From contig JAXLUN010000002.1 of the NCBI GenBank assembly GCA_046329535.1, forward strand, positions 124,001 to 188,000: 64,000 nucleotides of DNA, given 5' to 3'. The position numbers and the translations under genes are program-made. The stretch is from Bog-950 sp046329535. GTDB taxonomy: Bacteria; Bacteroidota; Bacteroidia; Chitinophagales; LD1. Positions 47,671 to 57,064 of this stretch are shown here, piece by piece. The notes under the pieces were generated by a model. The model saw nothing but the letters and a program-made list of their open reading frames with translations. It did not search any database and was not told where the DNA came from. How positions within the stretch are numbered: position 1 is the first letter of the stretch; every line of letters starts with the position of its first letter.

Positions 47671-47707
47671 AAAATAAAAAAACCCTCCCGCCTGAGCGAA
47701 GAGGGTT
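47671..47707 (-). terminator. Terminator of surface block A
   Basis: AACCCTC (47681-47687) pairs with GAGGGTT (47701-47707); inner CGC and GCG close a CTGA loop. A T-run follows on the minus strand. The sequence through GGTCTCCATAACC matches the copy-B terminator at 54250 almost base for base. Confidence 0.85.
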
Positions 47708-47726
47708 GGTCTCCATAACCGTAATT

Positions 47727-47942
47727 TCAGGGTTGCTGTTTCAGTCGTTTATAACCGTAAGCGGCCGCGCCAATAACCAGACCTATTGCTCCGCCATCTA
47801 TAGGCACCGCCCCGCCTCCACCGCCCGGTGGGTTTCCGCCTTGTCCTTGTCCGCCACCGGTACCGCCTGGTTGTGCATAGATAACAGCTGTTGTAATTAC
47901 AAACAGTAAAGTGCTAATTGTTTTAATCAGTTTAGTTTTCAT
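47727..47942 (-). CDS. Small secreted Gly-rich protein with PID-type sorting tail, copy A
   Basis: A 71-aa protein: signal peptide ending VIYAQ, a Gly/Gln/Pro-rich middle (GGTGGGQGQGGNPPGGGGG), then AVPIDGG, a hydrophobic stretch (AIGLVIGAAAYGY) and a basic end (KRLKQQP). This three-part tail has the layout of PEP-CTERM-class sorting signals and matches the PID-CTERM type described in Bacteroidota. No exosortase is in the window. It starts 5 bp after the T9SS protein stop, so it is co-transcribed. The copy-B homologue at 54301 is nearly identical through the middle region and tail motif. Confidence 0.85.
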   Translation of the reverse strand: MKTKLIKTISTLLFVITTAVIYAQPGGTGGGQGQGGNPPGGGGGAVPIDGGAIGLVIGAAAYGYKRLKQQP

Positions 47943-47947
47943 ATCGC

Positions 47948-49846
47948 TTATTTTGTCGTGATAAATACTTTAGCCATCTTGGTTTGAGTACCCTCTTTGA
48001 CCTTTACAAATACATATTGAGCAGCATCGAGCGATAGCTGCATAGCAATATCCTGGTTAACCGTGTTGACCTGAGCTAACTGTTGTCCGAGCAGGTTCCA
48101 GACTGAGATCTGGGCCGGCTGGTCTGATAAACGATGAATTGCAATATCGTTACTTGCAGCATTAATCTGTATGGAAGCGGGTCCTTTTTCGCTGATTCCT
48201 GAAACTTCATTGTTTTTGAATACAACTGAGAATCTGCCGGTGTAATCCTGCTCTGCCGCCAGATTGAAAGTAGCTGCTGTAACGGAAAGATTATACAGCG
48301 TATTAGTTTGTGCATCTCGCAGGTATGCGGTGAGTCCATCCAGGTTCAGTGCTAAAGGGTTGATAGTATAAACACCATTTGCTGCCACGCGTACATTCAG
48401 CGGAAGTACAGTTTGCTCCGTCAGCTCATTTAGTACCTGAATGGCTAATACTTTACCAGGTATGACATAACTTATATGAGCACTGCTTCCGGCTGGAATT
48501 TTCACCGCATCGTAACCGGCATCGTAGCCAGCTGTTGCATTTACATCAGTATAAGCTACCGCCTCATCAGCTACCGAACCATTGGTTATCTGCAGTCTAA
48601 TCTCATCGGTTAATGATTCTGTTTTATAAAACTCAACCGAGTTGCCGGGTGTGCAAACACTGTTTTCCATAAACAAAAAATCAGTAGCCGGTGCTAACAC
48701 AAAAAAACCCTGAAAAGTGCTTATCTCATCGGTGGTGGATAAAGGCACTCCGGTAACACCGTTATGAGCCGACCAGGTCCCCGCATACTCACCGGATGTT
48801 GTAAATCGATAACAGGAACCATCCGTTTTACCTGCATTCAAAGCTTTTACAGAACTCCACTTAATGGGAGCAGGATACGGATTGCCGATTAAATTCCATC
48901 CATCGGCCGAAGGAGTAAGGGAGGGGGTATTGGTTACCTGTATAAGTTGTGAGCCATAGTTCATATTACCGGTAGCACTAAGTGTAAGGGGTGCGTTATA
49001 AATGCGAGCAGCATACCCGCGCATAGGCTCGAAATAGGTTGATGGATTAGTAAAACTCCAGAACCCCCCGTAGTAATTAGAAGTATCTGTATTTGCATCT
49101 TCACGATACTCCTGCAAAGTTGGATACGGTGAATAAGTATACCAGCAGTTTACACCGTTTTGCCCAGCTACCGTAAAATCATTAGCCACCTCGGCTACAG
49201 TTGCACTAACAGGTAAAGAAATATCTCTGTAGCCATCGGCTGTATTACTTACATACTGCTCAACCGTGATGGGGCCGGAGTACGAATTGCCAACCGGATA
49301 AGTAAAGAAATCAATGTAAGCACTGCCACTGATATCTGATTGAAGTGTAACCGAACCATTATTCAGCAAATCACCATCCTGCAGCAACAATACCTTAGAG
49401 ATAGTGATATCTCCGCTAACCGTAACGAAAAATGAAGAGGTGTTATTAAGGGTAAGTTTATTGAAATGGCATTGGCCACTGATATCCTGCGAACCGCTGC
49501 CCATTAAGTTGACCACCCCGTTTCCGGTAATGGTTGCAAACGAAGAAGTTCCACCAGTAATATTGCCACATACATTCAGTGTTAATCCTACAGTAAGCGT
49601 TGCTCCATCCTGAATAGTCAGGTTGCCTACGGTTGGAGAAATAGCCGGACCCATAACCGGAAAAATACCGCCCGAAGGTGCGGCGGGTATGAGTACATCG
49701 CTACTGCAACTGTTAGGAGAGGCACCCAGACTCCAGTTAGAACCATTAATCCATTGTGCTGTATTTCCAAGCCACACATTTGTTTGAGCCCTGATCATAT
49801 TGACCCAAAGCAGAAAAGCCAAAAAAATAACGTTTGTTTTTTTCAT
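47948..49846 (-). CDS. Secreted protein with type-C-like T9SS C terminus, copy A
   Basis: A 632-aa secreted protein (signal peptide ending WVNMIRAQ). After NVWLGNTAQWINGSNWSLGA comes a parallel-beta-helix-like region (GNLTIQDGATLTVGLTLNVC), then a middle region (DGWNLIGNPYPAPIKWSSVK) and a roughly 200-aa segment (VAYTDVNATAGYDAGYDAVK) usual before type-C sorting signals. The end (SVWNLLGQQL, then VFVKVKEGTQTKMAKVFITTK) lacks the PNP motif of type-A domains. It is followed by the PID-tail gene and preceded by the SBBP gene. The copy-B paralogue at 54522 is clearly related over nearly the whole length. Ligand unknown. Confidence 0.85.
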   Translation of the reverse strand: MKKTNVIFLAFLLWVNMIRAQTNVWLGNTAQWINGSNWSLGASPNSCSSDVLIPAAPSGGIFPVMGPAISPTVGNLTIQDGATLTVGLTLNVCGNITGGTSSFATITGNGVVNLMGSGSQDISGQCHFNKLTLNNTSSFFVTVSGDITISKVLLLQDGDLLNNGSVTLQSDISGSAYIDFFTYPVGNSYSGPITVEQYVSNTADGYRDISLPVSATVAEVANDFTVAGQNGVNCWYTYSPYPTLQEYREDANTDTSNYYGGFWSFTNPSTYFEPMRGYAARIYNAPLTLSATGNMNYGSQLIQVTNTPSLTPSADGWNLIGNPYPAPIKWSSVKALNAGKTDGSCYRFTTSGEYAGTWSAHNGVTGVPLSTTDEISTFQGFFVLAPATDFLFMENSVCTPGNSVEFYKTESLTDEIRLQITNGSVADEAVAYTDVNATAGYDAGYDAVKIPAGSSAHISYVIPGKVLAIQVLNELTEQTVLPLNVRVAANGVYTINPLALNLDGLTAYLRDAQTNTLYNLSVTAATFNLAAEQDYTGRFSVVFKNNEVSGISEKGPASIQINAASNDIAIHRLSDQPAQISVWNLLGQQLAQVNTVNQDIAMQLSLDAAQYVFVKVKEGTQTKMAKVFITTK

Positions 49847-49951
49847 GTCAGACGGTTTTAGTTGATAATATGGAGTTTATAATACGTTACCTGATAAAGC
49901 CTAATGGACATAGAGTCCCGACCGGGCGTTTGCTATGGTTATTCATCTGCT

Positions 49952-52549
49952 TTATTTTGTTTTAATAAATCGTACTGCTGTTTCTATTCCTGTATTATTC
50001 AGATGTAACAGATAGATTCCTTCGGGTAAGGTTTGTGTTTCTAACTGCAACTTATTGCCTTGCAGGGTATAACTTGCCGTCAACTTAGAGCCGATATTAT
50101 TTACCAGTTCAATTACTGTTTCCCGGTTTTCCGTTGGCAACTCTACGGTTAACCAATCAATGGCTGGTATGGGATATACTTTTAGCGCGGCTTGTGTTGA
50201 TTTTTCGATACCAACCCCGGTTACAGTGAGGCAAGCAGAAGTATCTATACAGCCATTGACACCTGTAACTACCACCGCATAATCTCCGTTAGCAGTGGCG
50301 GTATAGGTAGCAGCAGTAGCATTATTAATTGGATTTCCGGTACCACAGCTAATCCACTGATAAGTCGCCCCGATTTCTGTCGAAGTAAGCACATTGCCAT
50401 TTTGCAATACGTTTACATCTACCGAGTTTACTACGATACTAACCGTATCATAAGCGAAACACGAAAAGCTATTCACTACACTTAAAAAGTAATCGGTACT
50501 TTGAACTGGCCCAACCGTGATATTATGTTCAAAGTCACCATTTGACCAGATGTAGTCATCACCTGTAAAATTCAGATCATCCAACGATACACTATCACCT
50601 TTGCAAATAGTGGTTGCAGAAGCAGTAATATTTGGAGATGGAACCGGATTCACGGTTACGCTGACAGAAGCAGTATCAGAGCAACCATACAAATTTGTTC
50701 CAATTACAGTGTATGTATGTGCACCGGCCGCTGACGGAGTTTCTAACAGATCAGTAGTGGTAGCTGAAGTATTCCATAAGTAACTATCGGCACCAGCAGC
50801 ATATAAGCCGACTTCCTGACCCAGACATATAGATGTACTTCCTGGAGAAATCGTAACCGTTGGCATTGGTTTTATGTATATCGTTTTAGAAATACGAATA
50901 CCAGGCCCACACGTACTATCCTGAGCCCAAACAGTAAGCTGATTTTGAAGAGCATCCGTATTTAAACTGCCACTACCCAAATAATTATTGCCGGTGGAAT
51001 TATCGTACCAACTTATTGTTCCGCTACCGCTAGCAGTAAGTGTTACAACCTCTCCTAAACATGCCGAATCATTCGCTACAATTGGTGCAGCAGGAAAATC
51101 GCAATTACTGTATTTTACTAAAAAACCTTCCTGTGTAAGACTGGTTGAAAGAAGTTGTCCGCTAATTGCAGTAATATCCATTTCTATATCGGAATTGAAA
51201 TATCCTGCCACATAAATATTGTCAGCAGCATCAATATGCACTGCATTCCCTAAACATGAGCCTGTTGACTGTAATCCGTAGCCCCAGTCTAATAAACCTG
51301 AGTTGGAGTATTTAAGTAAGTAAGGATTATGACCAATAACCTGAACATAGTATACTGCTGCGCCTGGGTCGGCATCAAACACACTTTCTGCATATCCCGT
51401 TACATAGATATTAGCATCAGCATCTAATGACAAATTATATGCTGTAGTATTACCACCTACACCATAAGCATTTGCCCATTGGTAAGCACCACCGGCCGAA
51501 TACTTAGCTACATAACCTACCACATTTATATTATTAGCCGTAGTAAAAGTGGCTGCTGCAGGTGAAGGGTCAAAATCAATAGTACCATTGGCATAACCGC
51601 ACACATAAGCATTTCCAAGAGAATCTGTAGCTACACCTAAGCCAAAATCTACTGCATTAGCCCCTCCGATACTTATCGTCCATTGCAGTATAAATGCTGA
51701 GTTGTATTTTGCCAAAAAGGCATCTCCGGTTCCATTAGAAGTAGAGTTGTTTGTCCCCCCAGATGGATTAAAGTTTACTGTACCCGCATATCTTCCGGTA
51801 AGAAAAATATTGCCCGAATTATCTATGGCCACATCTATACCAAAATCTTCACCAGTAGAACCCATTCTTTTTTCACCAACTAAAACACCTGCAGTGGAAA
51901 AAACAGCAAAAAAGATATCGTGAGCACCAGCAGAAGTTTCCTGATTTATTCCATTTGCCGGATTAAAATCTACAGAACCATCAAACCTTCCTGTAATGCA
52001 AATATTGCCTGTTAATGGGCTTACGGCAATGGCAGATGCAAACTCATCCCCACTTCCACCCATGGCCCCAGACCATAAATAGTTTCCCGAAGCATCATAC
52101 TTGGCAAGAAAAATATCATTACCGCCCACTGCAATTAAATTGTTGATACTGGCTGTAGGATTAAAGTCTGCCGTATCCTGAAAATATCCGGTTATCCAAA
52201 CGTTACCCGACTGGTCAATGGCCAAATCATTAGCTTCTTCAAAATCTGCACCGCCAATACTTTTTACCCATATTAATTGGCCTGCTGAAGAATATTTTGC
52301 GAGAAAAATATCTAAGCTTCCGCCCACCGATGAAACAGTAGTAGCTCCACTTCCAAAATCAAAATCAACATTTTGGCCCCTATAATATCCCGTAACATAT
52401 ACATTGCCAGCTACATCGGTTTTAACCGCCTTTACCATGCCATTTACTGAATTAGATATAGAGCCTGCCCAATTGTAGGCCGGACCAGATACCGCAAATG
52501 CAAACCGATACAAAAAAATTGCACCCAAAAAAAATAATTGTTTTTTCAT
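49952..52549 (-). CDS. SBBP beta-propeller and Ig-like surface protein with type-A T9SS domain, copy A
   Basis: An 865-aa secreted protein (signal peptide ending YRFAFA). Residues 20-480 are SBBP-type propeller repeats (DVAGNVYVTGYYRGQNVDFD, SAGQLIWVKSIGGA and similar, about seven copies). Ig-like modules follow (ACLGEVVTLTASGSGTISWY; ICLGQEVGLYAAGADSYLWN). A pre-terminal module (TYQWISCGTGNPINNATAAT to VVVTGVNGCIDTSACLTV) is shared with the proteins at 57065 and 63287. The type-A sorting domain begins VYPIPAIDWLTVEL and ends AVRFIKTK. It is divergent from the helical protein gene with a conserved palindrome between them. Confidence 0.9.
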   Translation of the reverse strand: MKKQLFFLGAIFLYRFAFAVSGPAYNWAGSISNSVNGMVKAVKTDVAGNVYVTGYYRGQNVDFDFGSGATTVSSVGGSLDIFLAKYSSAGQLIWVKSIGGADFEEANDLAIDQSGNVWITGYFQDTADFNPTASINNLIAVGGNDIFLAKYDASGNYLWSGAMGGSGDEFASAIAVSPLTGNICITGRFDGSVDFNPANGINQETSAGAHDIFFAVFSTAGVLVGEKRMGSTGEDFGIDVAIDNSGNIFLTGRYAGTVNFNPSGGTNNSTSNGTGDAFLAKYNSAFILQWTISIGGANAVDFGLGVATDSLGNAYVCGYANGTIDFDPSPAAATFTTANNINVVGYVAKYSAGGAYQWANAYGVGGNTTAYNLSLDADANIYVTGYAESVFDADPGAAVYYVQVIGHNPYLLKYSNSGLLDWGYGLQSTGSCLGNAVHIDAADNIYVAGYFNSDIEMDITAISGQLLSTSLTQEGFLVKYSNCDFPAAPIVANDSACLGEVVTLTASGSGTISWYDNSTGNNYLGSGSLNTDALQNQLTVWAQDSTCGPGIRISKTIYIKPMPTVTISPGSTSICLGQEVGLYAAGADSYLWNTSATTTDLLETPSAAGAHTYTVIGTNLYGCSDTASVSVTVNPVPSPNITASATTICKGDSVSLDDLNFTGDDYIWSNGDFEHNITVGPVQSTDYFLSVVNSFSCFAYDTVSIVVNSVDVNVLQNGNVLTSTEIGATYQWISCGTGNPINNATAATYTATANGDYAVVVTGVNGCIDTSACLTVTGVGIEKSTQAALKVYPIPAIDWLTVELPTENRETVIELVNNIGSKLTASYTLQGNKLQLETQTLPEGIYLLHLNNTGIETAVRFIKTK

Positions 52550-52606
52550 AGAGTTAAAACTTGGTTAACAATGGCAGCAAAACACGGTTATATATACCCG
52601 CTTTAA

Positions 52607-52632
52607 AACCTATTTTGACATCAAATTAGGTT
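52607..52632. promoter_or_regulatory. Conserved 26-bp imperfect palindrome in the divergent region, copy A
   Basis: Left arm AACCTATTTTGA, spacer CA, right arm TCAAATTAGGTT: an inverted repeat with one mismatched pair. It lies 38 bp before the helical-protein ATG and 57 bp before the SBBP-protein ATG. The copy-B region has the related element at 61742 with 20 of 26 identical bases at near-equal distances. It is a candidate operator controlling both directions. Confidence 0.65.
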
Positions 52633-52670
52633 CTCCGGCAGGTTGGGTTATTTATAAACTTGCAGCAGAT

Positions 52671-54155
52671 ATGGCATCACTACAACAACTTCATCAATTG
52701 GTCCACTCTCTCGATAAAAACGAGAAGAGAAACCTCAGTTTAGTAATAGAATCTATAGGCGGTAAGGCACGTGACAGGTATATGGTCAGTTTTAGGATTC
52801 TCAACGAGCAAAAAGAGTTTGACGCAGATAAGCTTAAAGCCAAACTCAGTGGGCATGTGAAGGGTATGAATCTAAGCGAAGCCAATACCAATTTCTATTC
52901 GTTTATCTGCAAAACCATAGGTAACTACAATATTCAGGCTCCGGGCAATGTGGGTTTATTAAAAGAGTTAACCCTGGTGGAAACCCTAATAAGTAAGGGT
53001 TTGTATGAACATGCAGAAGACCTGTTACAACCACTGCTGGAAAAACTAAATCAGGGAAACAGTTTTGGCTTACTAAGTCGTGGCCAGGAACTTCAAAGTA
53101 TTCTTTCAGCTACCATTGACCGATTACGTCTTGATTTTGATAAGCGACTCTCCTTCATGGATGAGCGCATAAAAACTGCCGAAAACCACCGGCAGTATCT
53201 CGATGTAATGCGTCTGAATATACGGCTTACCTCAACAGCGCAACTTATTGGAGATCCTCGACAGGAATCACACAAAAAGCTATATGAAGAAATGTTCAAC
53301 TCTCCTGTTTTCCAGCTTTCAATTTCCAAAGTGAGCCATCAGGTTTTCATTATGTATGTGCCTTTACGTACAGATATCATTCGTTTAGCTGAAGGTAACA
53401 AAGCTGCAATTGTCGAATGTCTGTCTGCTCTTAATGAGTTTAAAAAACGTTTTAACCTACGCGATCATTATACAGCAGCCTTTTACATTTTGGACAATCT
53501 GGTATCGGATTATGTACGTGAAAAAGATGCCGAGGGGATTCTTCAATCACTAACAGAACTTGAATCTCTTTTGCCATTTGCCAGACATAAAGCAGTGCAT
53601 CAAAAAATTGTAGCCAAAATCATGTTTGCCGAGTTAGCTCATTCCATAATCATTAAAAACTATGCAGGCGGTGTTTCTCACCTGGATAAATGGATGGCAG
53701 AAGATAAACAGGCTCAATGGAATGGAGCACCCCTGGACTATATCAATTACCTACTGGCTGCCCGTTTGCATTATCTGAACAATAATCCCGGCAAAGCCCT
53801 CGACTATTTAATTCTACTTCAGGATAAAGAAAAACGAATGCGGGCATCTATGCAGATTTGTTACAGGTTTCTGTTTCTGCTATGTCATTACAAACTTCGT
53901 AATTTTCAATTTTTAGAATACGCCACTCTGTCTCTTCAAAAAAATTTGAGCAAGCTCGATAAACTTTATGGCCCTGAAAAAGCCTTGCTTCAGTTTCTCA
54001 AGAGATGCAGTGATTTCGACAAAGTGAAGAATGAACTTCAGAAACTATCGGTTACATTCAATCAGTTTGAACAAGATCCTTACAATAAACCATTTTTTGA
54101 ATTTGGCGATTACAATGAGTGGTTGATCATGGAGATGGAAAAAAAGAAAGTATAG
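52671..54155 (+). CDS. All-helical cytoplasmic protein paired with surface block A, unknown function
   Basis: A 494-aa soluble protein without signal peptide. The start (MASLQQLHQLVHSLDKNEKR) and the region KARDRYMVSFRILNEQKEFD are almost the same as in the copy-B paralogue at 61804, as is the end (ALDYLILLQDKEKRMRAS, FLFLLCHYKLRNFQFL, FFEFGDYNEWL). The middle is less similar. Secondary structure is helical throughout, TPR-like in places. No known DNA-binding or catalytic motif is visible. Because it lies divergently from the surface operon across a shared palindrome, a regulatory role is plausible but unproven; chaperone-like or structural roles remain open. Confidence 0.85.
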   Translation: MASLQQLHQLVHSLDKNEKRNLSLVIESIGGKARDRYMVSFRILNEQKEFDADKLKAKLSGHVKGMNLSEANTNFYSFICKTIGNYNIQAPGNVGLLKELTLVETLISKGLYEHAEDLLQPLLEKLNQGNSFGLLSRGQELQSILSATIDRLRLDFDKRLSFMDERIKTAENHRQYLDVMRLNIRLTSTAQLIGDPRQESHKKLYEEMFNSPVFQLSISKVSHQVFIMYVPLRTDIIRLAEGNKAAIVECLSALNEFKKRFNLRDHYTAAFYILDNLVSDYVREKDAEGILQSLTELESLLPFARHKAVHQKIVAKIMFAELAHSIIIKNYAGGVSHLDKWMAEDKQAQWNGAPLDYINYLLAARLHYLNNNPGKALDYLILLQDKEKRMRASMQICYRFLFLLCHYKLRNFQFLEYATLSLQKNLSKLDKLYGPEKALLQFLKRCSDFDKVKNELQKLSVTFNQFEQDPYNKPFFEFGDYNEWLIMEMEKKKV

Positions 54156-54249
54156 CGGGAATCTCAATTCCCAACGTTACCATTCAACAAACAAAAATAA
54201 TTTAACCTTGATGAGTGAAAGTTGCTATAAGGGCAAATATTGTACATAG

Positions 54250-54280
54250 AAAAATCCCTCCCGCATAAGCGAAGAGGGAT
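54250..54280 (-). terminator. Terminator of surface block B
   Basis: ATCCCTC (54254-54260) pairs with GAGGGAT (54274-54280); inner CGC and GCG close an ATAA loop; T-run on the minus strand. Near-identical to the copy-A terminator, including the flanking GGTCTCCATAACC. Confidence 0.85.
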
Positions 54281-54300
54281 GGTCTCCATAACCATAAGTT

Positions 54301-54513
54301 TTACTTCTCTTCTCTGAATTTTTTGTATCCGTAAGCGGCAACACCAATCACCAGGCTAACAGCACCGCCATCAATCGGCACAGCCCCTCCTCCTCCTGGC
54401 GGGTTTCCGCCTTGTCCTTGTCCGCCACCGGTTCCACCAGGCTGGGCAATAACCAGTGTTGTTACAAAAAATAAAGCTGCTGTTATGCCTGACATCCATA
54501 TTCTCTTGCTCAT
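54301..54513 (-). CDS. Small secreted Gly-rich protein with PID-type sorting tail, copy B
   Basis: A 70-aa protein: signal peptide ending TTLVIAQ, the same Gly-rich middle (PGGTGGGQGQGGNPPGGGG), then AVPIDGG, a hydrophobic stretch (AVSLVIGVAAYGY) and a basic end (KKFREEK). The signal peptide has diverged from copy A but the middle and tail have not, which points to selection on the tail. It lies 8 bp after the type-C-like T9SS gene. The protein may be a short anchored surface or envelope peptide; its function is not known. Confidence 0.85.
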   Translation of the reverse strand: MSKRIWMSGITAALFFVTTLVIAQPGGTGGGQGQGGNPPGGGGAVPIDGGAVSLVIGVAAYGYKKFREEK

Positions 54514-54521
54514 ACTATTCT

Positions 54522-57020
54522 CTATTTATTGGTGATTAATTCTTTAGCCACACTTACCCGATTGCCTTCTGTTACTTTAACTATGACATACATCAAATCC
54601 GTATTACTCAACTTAATCACAGAATTCATATTAGCGGTGGTAAACTCAGAAATTTGCTGCCCTAATACGTTGGTAATACTTATTGTTGCAATTTCTGTAG
54701 TGGCTCTGTTTACATAAACAGTATTTCCATGGGCATATATTTTAACCGGCTCTGAAACCTCCTGAACGGAAGAAGGCTGACTAATCTTAAATACAACCGA
54801 GTACCTGTCCGTGTAGACTTGTTCTCCGTTAAGACTTATTGAAGCATTATTTGTTGAAAGATTAGTAAGCACGTTAGTTTCAGCATCTTTCAAATAAGCT
54901 GTCATACCATCTACATTCAGAGCATTTCCGCTAAGTGTGTAAACTCCTGTTTCTTTTACCCAAAGAAGCAAGGGCAGTTCAGTTTGCTCATTTATCTGGT
55001 CCAAAACGTTGATGGCATATTCCTTACCTGGCATGTTGTAGCTGATGTATACAGTACTGCCAGCGGGCATTTTAACAGCATCATATCCGGCATCGTACCC
55101 GATCGAAGCATTTAAATCGGTGTAGGCAACTATTTCATCACTGTTTATTCCATTGGTTAATGTTAGCCTTACTTCATTGTCCAATGCATCCGTTTTGTAA
55201 TAGTTAGCCGCCAAAGTACTTCTCACTGAATTGTCCATATTGAAGGTTTGATTACCACTGGCCAACACAAAAAATCCCTGGCCAATAGCAATTTCATCGG
55301 TTGCCCCGTTCACACCGGTTGTGCCATTGTAAGAACCCCAGTTGCCGGAATATTCTCCCGTGGTATGAAAAGCATAATAACTGCCATCCGTTTTCCCAGT
55401 ATTCAATGCTTTAACCAAACTCCATTTTATGGGCGATGGATAAGGATTGCCTATCAAATTCCATCCGTCCTGCGATGGTGTAGATGAAGCTGTTTGAGTA
55501 ATACCTATACTTTGAGGACCATCGTAAGGTGTTCCCGTAAAATCAATTACAAAAGGGGCTCCTGCATAGGTGCGGGCGGCAATTCCTTTCATAGCATTTA
55601 ATGTATTGCCGCTGCCCGTATAACTAAGCCAGCCCTCGTAGTAGTTACCGGTTACGATACTCAAGGCTTCGTTGTATACCTGCACATTCGGATATGGGCT
55701 GTAGGTGTACCAACACTGCACACCGTTCTGTCCAAATACAGAAAAGTCATCTGCCAAATCTGCCACCTGGGTACTCACAGGTGAACTTAAATTGCGATAG
55801 CCATCGGCTGAATTGCCAATATATCGTTCAACCGTAATTGGTCCGTTGATAGAACCGGAGTAAGTATTAGGTGAAAAATTATTGACATAAGCGGTAGTTG
55901 ACGGATTGCTCTTTAAAGTAAAAGAACCATTGTTAGTATTCAGAACTCCGCTTTGAAGTGCAATGAATGAATCTATCGTAACAACAGCTCCGTTTTGTAA
56001 TATCGCTCCGACTGAACTGTTTAATCGTATCTTTCTGAAATCAAGTTTGTCATTCAATTGTTGTAGCGAAGTTCCCTGCAATACCACCGTTCCATTTCCT
56101 AAAAATTTACCACTAGTCATTATACCGCCAGAAACATTTCCGCAAACAGTTACTGCTACACCTACTGTCAAAGAGGCTCCGCTTTGAATGGTAATATTTC
56201 CAATTTGCGGAACTACAGGTCCCACAACAGGCATGTTTCCGCCAATAGGAGATGTTGGAATTAAAACATCTGTTGAACAACTATTAGGAAAAGCTCCCAA
56301 ACTCCAGTTGCTATTACTTATCCATTGGTTCGTACTACCTAACCATACATTCAACGGATTGCATGAGCCAGGTGCAGTAACAGTAAGTAAAACAGTATCA
56401 GAGTAAGCATCGCCACTTCCAAAACATACTGTTTGCATAGCGCATCGATAGTAATTGCCGTTCATGCCTGCTGTTACACCAGTAATAGTTAGTGTATTGG
56501 TATTTACTCCGGAGTAAACTCCACCGTCAGAAAGTGGATTCCATGGCCCCAAAGGGCTGGAGGCTTCTTCCCAGTTTTGGAAAAAAACGCCTGTCGTTTG
56601 GATTGAAAAAACAGCACTATTCCCTTCACAGGTAGTTTGGGGTGCGGCATTTACCTGTATGACAACCGGTGGAACTACGCCTAATGAAACCACATTACTG
56701 GTATCATTAGGTCCGCAACTGCCGGTAACTACACAACGAAAAAGATTACCATCTAAAGAATATGGAGGTTGATAAATATCCAAAACCTCTCCCGAAGTAT
56801 TAGAAAACGGTGCAACATTGGTAAGGTTAACAAAGCCACCTCCATCATTCATTTGCCATTGATAAACCAAGTTATCTCCGTTAGCAAAACAAAAGAAGTT
56901 GACCCCATCGCAAGCACCGGAATAGGATGTTGGCTCCGTGAAAATAGAAGGAGGGATACACTGTGCCCAACTATTTGCTGTAAAAAAGAAAAGTAATATC
57001 GCTGTAATTGCTTTTTTCAT
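54522..57020 (-). CDS. Secreted protein with Ig-like N-terminal modules and type-C-like T9SS C terminus, copy B
   Basis: About 832 aa from the ATG at 57020 (signal peptide ending TANSWAQ); an ATG at 57029 adds three residues. Residues 20-220 hold two Ig-like modules absent from copy A (GDNLVYQWQMNDGGGF; CEGNSAVFSIQTTGVFFQNW). The remainder parallels copy A: NVWLGSTNQWISNSNWSLGA, GNITIQSGASLTVGVAVTVC, DGWNLIGNPYPSPIKWSLVK, VAYTDLNASIGYDAGYDAVK, and a type-C-like end (ITNVLGQQISEF, VSVAKELITNK). The duplication is therefore followed by gain or loss of the Ig-like part. Confidence 0.87.
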   Translation of the reverse strand: MKKAITAILLFFFTANSWAQCIPPSIFTEPTSYSGACDGVNFFCFANGDNLVYQWQMNDGGGFVNLTNVAPFSNTSGEVLDIYQPPYSLDGNLFRCVVTGSCGPNDTSNVVSLGVVPPVVIQVNAAPQTTCEGNSAVFSIQTTGVFFQNWEEASSPLGPWNPLSDGGVYSGVNTNTLTITGVTAGMNGNYYRCAMQTVCFGSGDAYSDTVLLTVTAPGSCNPLNVWLGSTNQWISNSNWSLGAFPNSCSTDVLIPTSPIGGNMPVVGPVVPQIGNITIQSGASLTVGVAVTVCGNVSGGIMTSGKFLGNGTVVLQGTSLQQLNDKLDFRKIRLNSSVGAILQNGAVVTIDSFIALQSGVLNTNNGSFTLKSNPSTTAYVNNFSPNTYSGSINGPITVERYIGNSADGYRNLSSPVSTQVADLADDFSVFGQNGVQCWYTYSPYPNVQVYNEALSIVTGNYYEGWLSYTGSGNTLNAMKGIAARTYAGAPFVIDFTGTPYDGPQSIGITQTASSTPSQDGWNLIGNPYPSPIKWSLVKALNTGKTDGSYYAFHTTGEYSGNWGSYNGTTGVNGATDEIAIGQGFFVLASGNQTFNMDNSVRSTLAANYYKTDALDNEVRLTLTNGINSDEIVAYTDLNASIGYDAGYDAVKMPAGSTVYISYNMPGKEYAINVLDQINEQTELPLLLWVKETGVYTLSGNALNVDGMTAYLKDAETNVLTNLSTNNASISLNGEQVYTDRYSVVFKISQPSSVQEVSEPVKIYAHGNTVYVNRATTEIATISITNVLGQQISEFTTANMNSVIKLSNTDLMYVIVKVTEGNRVSVAKELITNK

Positions 57021-57064
57021 GATTAACATTTTTACTATTTTGATTTTAGAAGAATGAAGATTTT

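Larger units (their letters stand above)
47671..54155. repeat. Four-gene surface-protein block, copy A
   Basis: Holds, in order: terminator, PIDGG-tail small protein (minus), type-C-like T9SS protein (minus), SBBP propeller T9SS protein (minus), conserved palindrome, and divergent helical protein (plus). The same order, strands and near-identical small protein and terminator recur in copy B at 54250-63282, so the block arose by tandem duplication. The large proteins have since diverged in length. Confidence 0.85.
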
